Shown piece after piece: positions 12,624 to 24,179 of a DNA stretch of 64,000 bases. Below the pieces are notes generated by a model. The model worked only from the letters and a program-made list of their open reading frames with translations. It made no database searches and was not told the DNA's origin. How positions within the stretch are numbered: position 1 is the stretch's first letter; every line of letters begins with the position of its first letter. The stretch spans positions 4,528,501 through 4,592,500 of the forward strand of contig CM034135.1 in the NCBI GenBank assembly GCA_019914995.1, given 5' to 3'. This DNA comes from Acanthochlamys bracteata (lineage: Eukaryota; Streptophyta; Magnoliopsida; Pandanales; Velloziaceae). The position numbers and the translations under genes are program-made.

Positions 12624-13899
12624 AGAACGCACAGTGCGGTCGGTTTTCGTTGCAGAGAGGGGTTTTAGTGTGTGTGATTCGGAGTGCTAGATTAACGGAT
12701 AAGATGAAACGGGAAAGATATTGGACGGTAGTGATGGAAAAAGTTGGATGGGCAGTGGAGTTTGGAGGAGTTCGAGGGATTAATCCGTAGCGCGGGACTT
12801 CCGAATTTTCTGAAAAATAACAAAACATGCCGCCAACGCCAAGTGAAAAGAGAGAAACAAAATAAAAATGAAAAACTTTTATAGACTCGGAACGGCTCCT
12901 AACCATTGTATGGTACGATAATCCAAATTTTTGGATCAATTTTGGATGAATCCATAGAATAAATTAAAGTTTTTAACTCTAATTTAATTTATTTAATATC
13001 AAATAAAATTTAAGTTAATTAATTTAATAATTAAAATAAAAATTATAAAAATGATTTTTTAATTATATATATATTAATTATTAATTGTGATATATTTAAT
13101 TTTAATTTGATTTATTTATTTATATAAATAAAAGTTGTTAATTTTAACCTAATTTATTATTTTTATTTTCTTTTTTCTTCCATTCGTTATCTCCACCGCT
13201 GTCGAGCTTGCTCACGATCGTCTTTCTGGACCAGAAAAATTGATCTCTGGCCGGCAAGTGATTTTTTCTATTCTAGATTTCTTCCTCCCTCCACCATATT
13301 TTTTAATTTTCTTCTTCTTTTCCTGCAACAAATTAAAAATCTTACTGCGGCCAAATTCTTCGATCGCCGGCCGATGATTATGAATTCGGAATCCAAAATA
13401 TTAGTTTTTTTTTCTCCTCAATCTTCTCTTCCCTTTTTTATGATCGATTTTATCTATTACAGCCGCTACCAACTTACCCAAACTTGTCGTCGGTAAGAGA
13501 AGATGCGAGTGAGATTGCCATAAAAAGCACACAACCTTTTCAATTCCAGCACAATGGCAATGATTTCTTTCCATAATTTACTACTTTCTATTAGTCTATA
13601 TTCTTTTTGAATTTTTTTAGCTATAGCGTTTCAATTGGCCACGGCGAATTAGGACGAGCTGTCTAAAGGGAAGCTAATCGGATTAGAGTGCATCTACTAT
13701 GTATTATTATTCCTTTCAATTATTAAGCAATATTTGTTTTCATAATTTTTGAATTTTTTGTGTGTCTTGGTGTAGTTCGAAATTGGAGCCGGAGGAAGGA
13801 GAGATTCAATATCTTCATTTCAGTGTCTAATTTTTATTTTTTCAAAAAATTCTCCCTGTTTTGAGGACAATCATGTTTATAGAAGATGAAATCTATTAC

Positions 13900-15660
13900 A
13901 GTGGCTGCTCTGGAGCTCACTGGATGCAGTCTTTCAACTCACTAGATGCAGGCTTTCTTCTTCTTTTTTTCCTCTTTTTTATGAATGTTGATTCTTCGGC
14001 AGTGAATGAAATAGCTTAGAAAGTGAAGGTGTAATGTGTTTGTATGAATGTAATGTAAGGTGTAGTGTGTATGTATGAATGTGATGCAGACAGAAAAGCA
14101 ATATAAGTGTAGTGTTATAGCTATGAAATAGATGTTGTTATGGTAATTCAAAATTATAGCTGGTGAATGTAATTGCAAGCAATGTAATGATGTTGTTGTG
14201 AATGTAATGTTATAGTTTTTTAATTCAATATGAATGAGTTTCAAATCAATATTGTGTTGTGAATGTTTTGTGAATGCAAGTGGCCAGGGAGCCTTACAGT
14301 GAATGATTGTTGAAACAAAGCCTCTGAATTGAGCTCTACCGGCTATTAACAGGGAAAAAGTAGATTTTGAACTCTGCCGACTCACTGGTCACCTGCCAGC
14401 TCATTGGCCGGAGACCAGTGAGCTCACTAGTAGGTGGAGTAAGCTCACTAGTAGCTGACGTTGAGATTTGCTAGCTCACTTAGTAGCTGCCTAGTAAGCT
14501 AGCAGAATTGGCTGACAGGAGCTCAGTGTCAGCCTTATACTTGAAAAGCTACCTAGCTTTGATAGCTCACTGGTCGCCTCTTTCATGTATGCATCTGCCA
14601 AGAGCTCATTGCCACCCTTTATACTTCACATTTATTACAAATATTTACCTGTCATCACTGGCAAACAATTCACAAGCAAAAATCACCACAAATATTCACT
14701 CCACATTCATGTACACATAGCTCACTGCCACCCTTATACTTCACATTCACATTCACAATATTTACTTATTCCAGTATGCTTCACATACATACATTTACAG
14801 TAGTGAGCTCACTCGTTTGAAAAAGAATTTAACAAAAGTTTGTTGCTTTCCATTCATAACAAATGTTCGTAAAAAAGTTTAACGTTACAATTATATTCAA
14901 CAGCTACAATTTTGAATTACAATAACAACAACTATTTCATAGCTACACACTCCCTTATATTGCTTTCTTGTCTGCATCACATTCATACATGTACACGATA
15001 CCTTGCATTAACAAAGCCTCCTACCAGTTACTAGCCTTCTTCTAGTGAACTCTATAGCTCACTAAAGGGCTCATTAGTTTCAGTAGTGAGATGCCAGTGA
15101 GCTCACTAGAGCTGTTCAGTGAGCTCTATTTCACCATCGCAGGTTTCACTGGTCAACACATTCACTTGTTTTTTCAACCAGCAATACCAATCAGCATTTC
15201 ATTCACTATCGATATTCACATCACGTTTCACTGTCCAGCACATTCCACTGCCCATACATTTCATTCACTATAAATGACATTTACAATAGATGACATTCAC
15301 AGTCCATTCACTATCAAGACAGTAAGAGTTCATTCACAACAAGGCTATCGATTCCATTCACTTTCTATTTTTCCATTCACATCACATTCACTGTCCTAAA
15401 TTCCATTCACTGTCAAAGCAATTCACATTCCGTTGATGACAAAAAATTCATTACACAAAATGTTTACAATACTTCCACATTTCACTAGCAACACTTTAGT
15501 TTATACTTTCAAGCTTTACCTTCCATTCATAAAATAAAATTTCAATACACAAACATTTCATTCAACACTTCCATATTTCATTTGTACTCCTATACATTAT
15601 ACTTACATATTATATTTTACAAAACATTCACACACTTCAGCATCACGTAGCCCTCCTTCT
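13900..15660. repeat. Inverted repeat and degenerate simple-motif array
   Basis: The segment at about 14035-14165 reads inverted at about 14905-15020. Both arms share AATTTTGAATTAC, CTATTTCATAGCTA and CTGCATCACATTCATACAT on one strand. Around and between the arms the text is crowded with AGCTCACTAGT-like motifs (13898-13950, 14400-14500, 15055-15125) and CATTCAC / GTGAATG motifs (left arm GTGAATG, right arm CATTCAC). No protein coding is supported. Confidence 0.7.
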
Positions 15661-16795
15661 CCTTCCTGTCTGCATTTAGAAATCATGGGTCAAGCACCAG
15701 CATTCATTAAAAAAAAATGAAACAAGAATCAACTCTTCTGGGCTATCATATAGAACCACTCACTGCTTCTCATCTCACATACTAGAGCAGAAGACATGCT
15801 GTCACTTCAATGCTGAATTGAACTAGAGCATCCAATATGCTTAGCAACACTAGTAATGAAATTATTTTGAATCATAAGTAACTAGATATAAATAATCACT
15901 AAGTAATCAAGCTACTGATTATGCAGTTCCAACAAAAAAAAAAGAAAAAAAAGACACAAGTAATCAGACATACATAACAATTGTAACATTATATAACTAA
16001 GACTAGCTACCACAGAATCTTGAACATTCACAGAACCACCATTCCCAAGTCTAATCAAAACCCATAATTAGAAATTATCTAAGCTAAAACAAAAACAGGA
16101 ATGCATATGCTGGAGCCGGCATCAGCATTCATCGGCTCCTTCCTATAGCTATCACCCGCACGATCATTCCAGCTCATCAGATGATGTCGGGCTAATGCTA
16201 GAGCACTGCAATGAAAATCAGAATAGGTAAGAAGCAAAGACAATGACTTAATCTAATAAGTTACAATATATTCATAGTATACATACTAAAAATTCATACC
16301 AAAGAAATTCATCTAATCACAAAAAAAAAAGATCGAAAAACGTCGATGAACGAGGCAGTACGGTAATACCGGCGAATGATGAAATTGAATACAGAATAAG
16401 CCAAATAAGAAGGACTAAAAGAGAAATTAATGATTTGTTAAAGTCAATTTCGATCGTCGAACGGTGATCGAACACTCGGCCGAGGCGAACGAAATGCTAG
16501 ACGACTGTGGAAAAGGAGAGATTTAGAGAGGGAATTAAAAGAAGGAGAAGGGAGAAGAAGAATCGAAGACGCTGGAGAAGAGAGAAGTAAGAGGAGATGC
16601 TCGATCCCGAGCAGGAGCTGGAGCAAGAGGATCGAGAGTTGATCCAAAAACAAGAGGAAGAAAGTAAGAAGACAAGAGAAAAAAATGAAAGGAAATGACA
16701 ACAATACTCTTATACAGTAACTCCGTAATATTAGTACGCGGATCAAGATCAGACGGTAGGAGAACAATTTATGCATGATAATAAGACATCGTTAT

Positions 16796-16798
<3 letters not shown>

Positions 16799-16854
<56 letters not shown>
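16799..16854. repeat. (TA)n microsatellite
   Basis: There are about 28 perfect TA units next to the AT-rich right part of the fold-back block. Confidence 0.95.
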
Positions 16855-16858
<4 letters not shown>

Positions 16859-17259
16859 TTACATATCTAAAAATATATATTAATTTTGATAAATTTTCTA
16901 AATTAAGTAAAAATTAATTGAATTATAATAAATTAATAAAAAATATATACAAATTAAATTTAAATTTTATGCTATTATTCAAAATATTTTTTAATTATTA
17001 AGTAATATATATTTTATAAATAGTTATAAGGGTTAAACGGATTATTTTTGGATCAATTCGGCCCGAACTTATTTAATTTATTCGGATCAAATTCGGATCG
17101 ACCTGAAATCGATCCAAATCCGACAATAGATTGACACGAATCCGACAATTTCGGATCAGTTTCGGATCAGGTTCGCAGATCGGGTCTGAATTTGCCTCCC
17201 TTAGGTACAACTCTTTTATTAAACTTTTGAGAAGTTTTCGTTGCTAGTTCTATTAAATT

Positions 17260-17980
17260 AGGTAGTGGTAGCAATATATAGTCCCATCCAAAAATTTAAT
17301 TCAAAATTGAACCGTTTATTTAGATTGGGATTGACAATTTTTTATCTATATAAATTCATGAATTGAATTAGGGTTGGACGAACTTTATCCGATTATTAAA
17401 TAGATCGATAAAAAACTGATCCTCTAATTTGAATTGCTATTTATAGAAGGAACAACTTTTTTTCGATTTTTTTTTATCGTATAATAAAATTTTGGCAATG
17501 AAAAAAATTTGAAGTATTAGTATGTATGTGTTAATTAAATGATGATTTAGATTTTATAAGAAAAAAATATCAAAATTTTATCAGCTAGCTATGTTTATTA
17601 AGATTTTTATCGAAGTATTACTAATATATGTATAATTATAAATTTTCAGCTGTCACCACATATTTTCAAAAAATAATATTTTGTGGAACATTTTAAGGAC
17701 CGATGAAGATACTAAGAAATGCATATTTTGACGGACACCTATAAGATATTTTTGCCAATAACACCATAAAACTTTCATTCAAACTGATTTTATAATTTCA
17801 CTCAAGCTTAAAAGTGTACAAAATAAAAGTAACAAACTTAATTATTAAATAGATCGCTCCGAATTTAGTTTAGTTATTAAATAGGTTGATTTAGAATTGA
17901 CATTTTTTATCGAACGAATTTGATTCGATTATTAAATATGTCGATCCGAAGCCGATCTATCAATCCAAATTGCTACCCTA
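17260..17980. mobile_element. hAT-type MITE, copy 1
   Basis: The right end reads CAAATTGCTACCCTA and the left end TAGGTAGTGGTAGCAAT, imperfect inverted termini of the TAGGG-TGGCAA type common in plant hAT MITEs. Internally it repeats segments of the copy at 38150-39042: the TTATTAAATAGATCGAT-like subterminal repeats, CGTATAATAAAATTTT, and a conserved block containing GCATATTTTGACGGACAC followed by CTGATTTTATAATTTCACTC. The 8-bp target duplication is not clear for this copy. Confidence 0.6.
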
Positions 17981-17989
17981 CAAGTAGCC

Positions 17990-18235
17990 GACTATAGGGA
18001 CATATAAGAAGTTTTTATTAAATAAAACTTTTCTAAAGTAAAAAATATTTTAGAGATATTTTTAAAAATAAAATTTACTTTTTCAACTTTAATAAAAATA
18101 AATAATAACAAAATTTTATGACATATAATTTGTTTATAGTTTTCAAAATTTTAAATAAAATTATATAATATTATAAAAAAATATATTAAAAAATATAAAA
18201 TAAAAAATTAGAATGAAAAAACACTCTCAACTATA
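17990..18235. mobile_element. AT-rich MITE-like segment
   Basis: The segment is almost pure A/T with TAAAATTTTATTT-type arms in opposite orientations, similar in style to the MITEs near 49.7 and 51.5 kb. Its ends were not fixed. Confidence 0.35.
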
Positions 18236-19430
18236 GTTTTAAAAACTAAACTAGACGTTGACCCGGAGCATCATCTTGGTCAATGGGTCGTGGGTTGACC
18301 CGCCGGGTCAACCAGCACCTGATCCAGTCCATCACTCTACTCTCGTCTATCTAGACAGCACAAATAGAGTTATAGAGCACACAGCCAGATAGTAAGAAAT
18401 TATTTCAGACAGCAAAATCTCTTTATCAAAAAGGCGGAAACATATCAACATCTAGTTTTCAAATTTCAACTTAACTATGAATGTTACATAAACCTGAACT
18501 TCTAGCTTCAACAATAATATAGTTAATATCAACTGAAAAGAAAAAAATTCATCATTTCATCAATAACATCCAAACAGCAATAATTTCCCGATTTCTAAGT
18601 TCTAACAACATTTAGAGCTTTGCAGTTTTGTTGAGAGGTCATAAATTACTCTTCAAAGCTTCAGCTGTGCGTGAGGGTAAAGAAAACACCTTCAATTTAA
18701 GGCTTCAATTCTATCAGGTAGTTAGCAATCCCCCATACTACTTGTGCAATGTTATAACATGCACGAAACATTAATCAGTCAGCAAGCTGTAGTAATCTAA
18801 TTTGTAAAGGAAAAATTAATTATGTCAAGAAAAATTTTTAGAAATCTTATGTTGACAGTAAGAAAAAAAAAACATAAAATTCTGTCAAGCCTTGACAGGT
18901 ACATAACTCACACATAAAAACATAAATCTATGTTTCTATTAAAATCACTCACTCTAATCTCTCTTCTTAAGTCTTAAGTGTTGTAATATGCTCCCAAATC
19001 CAATTTGGCAGCAAGCCAGCAAGAAAAAAAAACTATAATAAGCCAATAAGCCATACTGGCCACTAAGGAAAGAAAAAACCAAACAAGTCAGCAAACCAGT
19101 AATCTATACTGCCCGGCAAGAAAAAAATTGACAACGAATAATAAGCCACTCCCCAGCAAGAAAAAAACCCTATGCTGGCAGCAAAAAAAAAAAATCTAAT
19201 TTGCCAAACAAGTGCTTATACTATATAAAAAATCTAGAAAACCCTAACAAATGCTGGTAGCAAGAAAAAAAAATCACAACATAACCACTAAGCCACTGTC
19301 CAGCATGAAAATTCATAACAAATAAGCCAGTAAATCAATAAGCCAATAGCAAACAGAATACAGAACAAAACTTAGCTCCTAGCAAATAGGAACAATAGCA
19401 AATAGAATTATTAGAAATTTTTGCTTCACT
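18236..19430. repeat. hAT 3' flank with degenerate CAGCAAGAAAAAA repeats
   Basis: The segment starts with TAGTTTTAAAAACTAAACTA followed by a GACCCG / CGGGTC-rich stretch (18255-18310), which looks like a transposon end. At about 19010-19330 a motif of the form GCCAGCAAGAAAAAAA recurs irregularly, a decayed short tandem array. It lies downstream of the hAT coding region and is probably non-coding sequence of that element. Confidence 0.4.
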
Positions 19431-19439
19431 CTCCATACT

Positions 19440-22176
19440 TGTATACCATGATGCAGTCCCTCTTCATTGTCTTCTTCATCTTCATCATCCACATCAAGAT
19501 CATCAAGGTTCAATTCAATATCTACGAAATAATTACATTTCCAAAGTTAGATTCTTAAATTCACAATGTAACATTATTCACAATGTAACATTATTAATGA
19601 AAATAAAATAAAAAATAACTACCATTAGTGGGCTTTTTTTGAATTGACCATTCTTCTTCCAATTGTTTGTAAAATGCTTCTAACTCTTCATTAATTAAAA
19701 GTGGTGGTTCTTCCATGGTTGTCTAATCGGCTTTGTCACCAAATTCTTCAACATCTATAGATTCATAGTTTCGATCCTTGAAATAATTCTTAATTTGCAT
19801 TCACAATTCATTAAAAAAACATTTGAAAATATGAAGTTATAAACAATAAAAATTAACAATAAAAAATATAGAATAATTATTAACTCTGTCTCAATCTCAA
19901 GTTAAAATGAACATACAAAAGATTGTTAAGTAGTTGATGCTCAAATTTATTTCTTTTTTAGAATGAATATGCTCCAGTTTCTCTCACAATCTAAGGAACT
20001 GCATGTTTGGCTTAATACACGAATAGCCAAGTTTTGGAAATGCTTAGCATTCCAGTTTATACATAGGGCTAGCATATAGAGAGAGGGAAGTCCCAGTTCT
20101 TCTCTACCATGGATCTGAGATCAGCATGTGTGGTCCACATTTGTGGAAAACCTAAAGGCCTTGTCTATTGAGTCGCGGAAGGATTGCAGCAATGGGGCAT
20201 GATCTGAAAGTTTTCAACTCAAGTGCTGAACAATTGTTTCCATATAATAACCGTCATTCATCTACAAACATATAAAAGTTTTAGAAAACAAAAATAATAT
20301 ACAAATCAAGTAACTATACAATTAATAATTAGGACTACCTAGAGCCATTCGTTAACGATTAGCTACGGCAAAAATACGTCTAAAGTCTCCTTCGACATTT
20401 ATAAAGAGTTTCATCTCACCAGTTAACTTACTGATTAACTCAAAATCTCCATGAGCACACTTTTTTATAACATCTCCGAAGTAGTAGAACAATTTTTTTC
20501 ATAAGCAGAGCTATCATATTGATATTGAGGATTAAGCCAATAATCAGCTGTATATAAAGCTCTACTGAACTGATGATTCCACCTATTACTAATAATGTTC
20601 AAATATGGTGCAACTAGTTTCTTATTTCTCTTGAATCTATTCAATATTTCAGCTTTGGCACTATGAATAACCTCATACAAATAACCCATGCAAGGCCTAT
20701 CATCACTATCACCAATGCGAAGAACACGAACTAAAGGAACAGTTAGTTTCACAATAATTGCACATTCTGTTCAAAATGAAGGAGTTAGAACATCATCCAC
20801 AAATTTCTTTCCTTTACTCTCCCTAACATACGCGAAGTTGTCCATTCTTTAGATGTTACCATAGCTCTCAAACTATCTTTATGAGCCAATATACTTTGTA
20901 AAGCAACAAAATTAGTAGTAAAGCGAGTCGGTGCTAGCCTAAGCATTTCTCTCCCGCGTGTAAATTTTCTCATCAAATGTAAAGGAAAGCAATGTTGTAA
21001 ATATACTTTGTAATTCTAGATGCATAAGTCACCAAGTTGCTAACTTCATCTACTTGTCAAAATCATGAAATATCAAATTAATACAATGCGCAGCATAAAG
21101 AGATCAAAATAATTCTCTAAGCTCTTGCTCCAATAGTCTACTAGTAATAACATAGTTAGATGTATTATTAGTAACAAATTGAACCATATTTTCAACACCA
21201 ACATATAGGACAACTTCTCTAAATAGCTTGTATAATATGTCAGCAGTTTTTGAGGCATTAAATGCATCTACAGATTTCAGAAAGATAGTACCTTTCGAAC
21301 AGTAAACTAAAAAGTTGATAATAGTTTTTCTATTTTAATCTGACCATCCATCAACCATGATAGTACATTTTGTCTTCTTCCGTGCATCACGATAACTCTC
21401 AACATAAATCCTCATCTTCTCAACATTCTTTTTCTACAAAATATTCCTAAAGGTGTGATAACGGCGAGCTTTATAACTTGCATCTATGCTGGCAATAACA
21501 TCTACCATAAATTGAAAATATATAGAGTTAACGGTATTAGAAGCTATGCATGCATCAATCATTCATTTCGAAATAGTAATCGCACGTCTTTTCAAGCCTC
21601 CTTATTTTGCAATACACTCTTCAAAGTAGGTTGTGCATTAGGAGTGGTTCTCGGCATAATATAAGAATACATAGGCATTACCTCTTTTCCATTTGCATGC
21701 TTTTCTCTTCTTAGATGACCCTTTCCAATTTCTATTGATGTGCCTTGATCTTGTAGCACATCTCCACCCTCGCTGAATGTGTTATAAGCTTGCTCCTCAT
21801 ATTCCTTGTGGCGTTCGCTAAATAGAATTTGTTCGTCGAGTATTTCTTGATGTCTTATCTTTTTGGAAGTGAAGTCATTAATGTGTAACCTCATCTGGTA
21901 GCGAATATTAGCAGCAACATTCTTGCAAGCGCTAACATCCCCTTTAACTCAAGCTAAATGTTGTTTGAATCGGTTAATGCCATCTCCAGCAAATGCTCTT
22001 GAACAATAGCTACATATTAATTATTTTTTCTTATTACAGCTGCTGCCAATTTCACCCAGCCTACAACGATTCCAAATAGGATCGCTTTTTTCTCTTGAAG
22101 AAGAAGTTTGGATTAGTAGAATTCTTGAAGATTGTGTGACAGATTCTAAATATGAATTAGAACCAATACCAGACAT
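19440..22176 (-). pseudogene. hAT-family transposase, decayed
   Basis: The hAT transposase is a cut-and-paste enzyme acting in the nucleus. The reading on the minus strand starts at ATG 22176 (MSGIGSNSYLESV). A BED-type zinc finger region (CSYC... then a His-rich FKQHL stretch) lies at about 22030-21900. A DUF659-type core follows at about 21400-21060 (GTIFLKSVDAFNASKTADIL, AAHCINL). Then come VPLVRVLRIGDSDDRPCMGY (about 20740-20680), the C-terminal dimerisation signature NLAIRVLSQTCS...CERNWS near 20030-19950, and an acidic tail (DDLDVDDEDEEDNEEG) near 19500. In-frame stops and several frameshifts break the frame, so it cannot make a full transposase. Inverted ends were not resolved. GC-rich GGATC motifs at 22640-22815 may be its 5' terminus. 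Confidence 0.88.
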
Positions 22177-22815
22177 TGTATAGCAACTAGCAAAGTGCTA
22201 AACTGCAAACAGCCACTGAAGCAATGAACAAATTATCGACAAATAGTGTGTAGACAGATAGAGAGATGAATCAGCCTCGGATGATGAGAGAGTAGTGAAA
22301 GCAGACATCTTAGAGTAGAAAAGCGTAGCAGAAGAGCAGAGAGCCGGAACGGAGGGCGGAGAGTTAGACAGTGAAGAGCAGGGAGTGCATAGCAATATTG
22401 GAGAGTAAAGAGCCAAGAGTACAGTAGAGAGCCAAAGAGAGGAGCTCGTCGGAGAACGGCAGCGAGCTTGTCGAAAATGGGAGACCGAAGAGAATCGAGA
22501 ACGAAATGGTATTGAGAAATTTAGCAGTGAGCGACTGCAGCTCGAGTCGAATAGATGAGTAGATAATTTATCATGTATCTTTTATCTATAGATATGTAAG
22601 GTATTAAGATTTAAAAATAAGATTAAACTAGTTAGATTTTTTTTAAATATCGGAGCAGTTCAACCGGACGGGCGAATCAAACGGGTCCGAATAGATCATA
22701 GCGGGTCACATACACGAGCGATCTGTTTGCAGACTCGGATCAATTTTCCGTCCGAATCGATGATTTTCGGACCAACTTTAATGGATCAGTCCGGATCTAC
22801 CAACTATGCTCCCAA
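22177..22815. mobile_element. 5' region and probable terminus of the hAT element
   Basis: The sequence upstream of the hAT start has a purine-rich leader (22250-22560). It then has a GGATC / CGGGTC-rich stretch ending GGATCTACCAACTATGCTCC (about 22790-22811), nearly the same as the terminus near 6415-6436. It is interpreted as the element end by that similarity only. Confidence 0.45.
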
Positions 22816-23825
22816 CGCACCTTGCCTTATCAGTATGTATGTTATTATTCATTTTGTAGTGCTCATAAGACGAGATTTGCTAGCTATAGCTCTTTGTTAG
22901 TACAAACTATACTTGCTTCACAACAAAATCGCGTATACACAATGCATAGAAATCAAATACTTCCACCCATTCCATGAAAAGGGAGTATGTACAATAGTAG
23001 GCGAGTTTAGAAAAACGTACAAACTTAAATATATATAAAGAATGTAAGCCTTCATCCCATTTCAAAAAAACGAACTGCCTTATAGAACAGACTCCTCACA
23101 AAAACATAGCATCCACAAATCTCTAGTGCCCATTCTGTGCAGATAACGTACATTGATCATCATTATAGAAAATAACGTAACTAAATCGAAACAACAGCTG
23201 TGGGATATCCAAATCTATACTTGCAAGCCTTTTATAAAGCAATCATAAATGCCAGTCTAAGATCTACAAAACTCAACAGCCACACTAACCAAAGAGCCGA
23301 ACCCAGCATTCAAACTCGGCACACAAAAAATTACAAAATCACACATTGTCGATAGTAGTTGGATGTTTAATCAACAGCACATACCTTGTATTATTGTTAG
23401 GTAAGAATAAATATAAAGCCACCAAATTAAATCAACGATAAAATTTAATTACGATCTGCAATTACCCAGCTGAATTAGCAGCATTCTGCAAAGAGTATGT
23501 CTAATATCAATATTCATGCAAAATCACCAAACTAGCATCTTGAACGTTAAAAACGATTGTAAGACGCACAGTAAATTGAAGTGCACAGCCGGAATGAAAT
23601 AGACAATGCTGTTGATAAAATCACAGGGGGAAAAAACCTTAGACATGATGAAATAGCATAAGCAAATAAGAAAGTCCAACACAGACAAAATTATAGAACT
23701 AACTCTAGGTTTACAACTACTAATTCCATACACTATTCCATAAAACATAGAGATCAAGGAACATCAAGAAACAAACAACCTAGTGATTCAGACTTTCAAA
23801 AACTTCTAAGAAAATTCAGCCTATC
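22816..23825. other. Intergenic, 3' flank of the eL30 pseudogene
   Basis: No ORF or splice-consistent exon was recognised. The sequence is ordinary intergenic DNA without obvious repeats. Confidence 0.4.
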
Positions 23826-24030
23826 TTTTTACTCATCACCAGAGAGTCTTCCAGACATCAGAATCACCTGAAACAATAGGCAAATAAAGGATAAGTTAAA
23901 GAGGAAACATGTGTTAAAACAAAATCCACAAATCTTACCTGGATCAATGATGCTAAGACAGCAGATTATGTAGTATTTTTCACATGCTGTTCCCAAGTCG
24001 ACATTGTTTGATGTAGAAAACAAATAGAGC
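23826..24030 (-). pseudogene. RPL30: Ribosomal protein eL30 (L30e) pseudogene, last two coding exons
   Basis: On the minus strand [20 protein letters not shown] is followed by IDP and a good donor (GTAAGA, about 23940). A short intron then leads to an acceptor (TTTCAG, about 23872) and GDSDV..K..LSGDE. This is the C-terminal part of eL30, a 60S subunit protein (family text [29 protein letters not shown]). The G-to-E change in the GK pair, the loss of the conserved Arg, a one-base frameshift in the last exon and the absence of upstream exons mark it as a pseudogene. A gypsy fossil starts about 150 bp further upstream (24180) and may have separated or replaced the missing exons. The retained introns suggest a genomic duplicate rather than a retrocopy. 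Confidence 0.78.
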
Positions 24031-24179
24031 AGAATAACTCAAGACAAAACATAACTTGAAATTACAATCTTTGCGCTTGATGCAATCAACACATAACAGC
24101 AAATACGAATTCTATTAGTATGCAAAAGCAACAAAAAAAAAGATAGAATTTCCACAATAACGCAGAACAGATCCAGAGG

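Larger units (their letters stand above)
12890..17220. mobile_element. Large repeat block, probably a decayed DNA transposon with a fold-back centre
   Basis: Both ends carry the GGATC-rich texture of hAT-like termini in this window (12925-12955; 17040-17215, ending TTTGCCTCCCTTA) and are followed inward by very AT-rich DNA. The interior has pyrimidine-rich, leader-like stretches facing inward from each side (13150-13500 plus; 16440-16700 minus). The centre is an imperfect palindrome. No transposase coding was seen. TIRs and target duplication were not established, so the outline is tentative and several nested elements are possible. Confidence 0.4.

Noticed and set aside
12586-12939. 117-codon minus-strand frame just upstream of CENH3
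   Set aside because: It covers the leader and promoter side of CENH3, includes the (TC)n repeat and has no family features.
13942-14385. 147-codon minus-strand frame, and plus frames at 14508-14803
   Set aside because: His/Thr/Tyr-rich text comes from the CATTCAC motif repeats of the fold-back block, not from a gene.
16444-16776. 110-codon Leu/Ser-rich minus frame
   Set aside because: It is purine-rich leader-like DNA of the repeat block with no family match.
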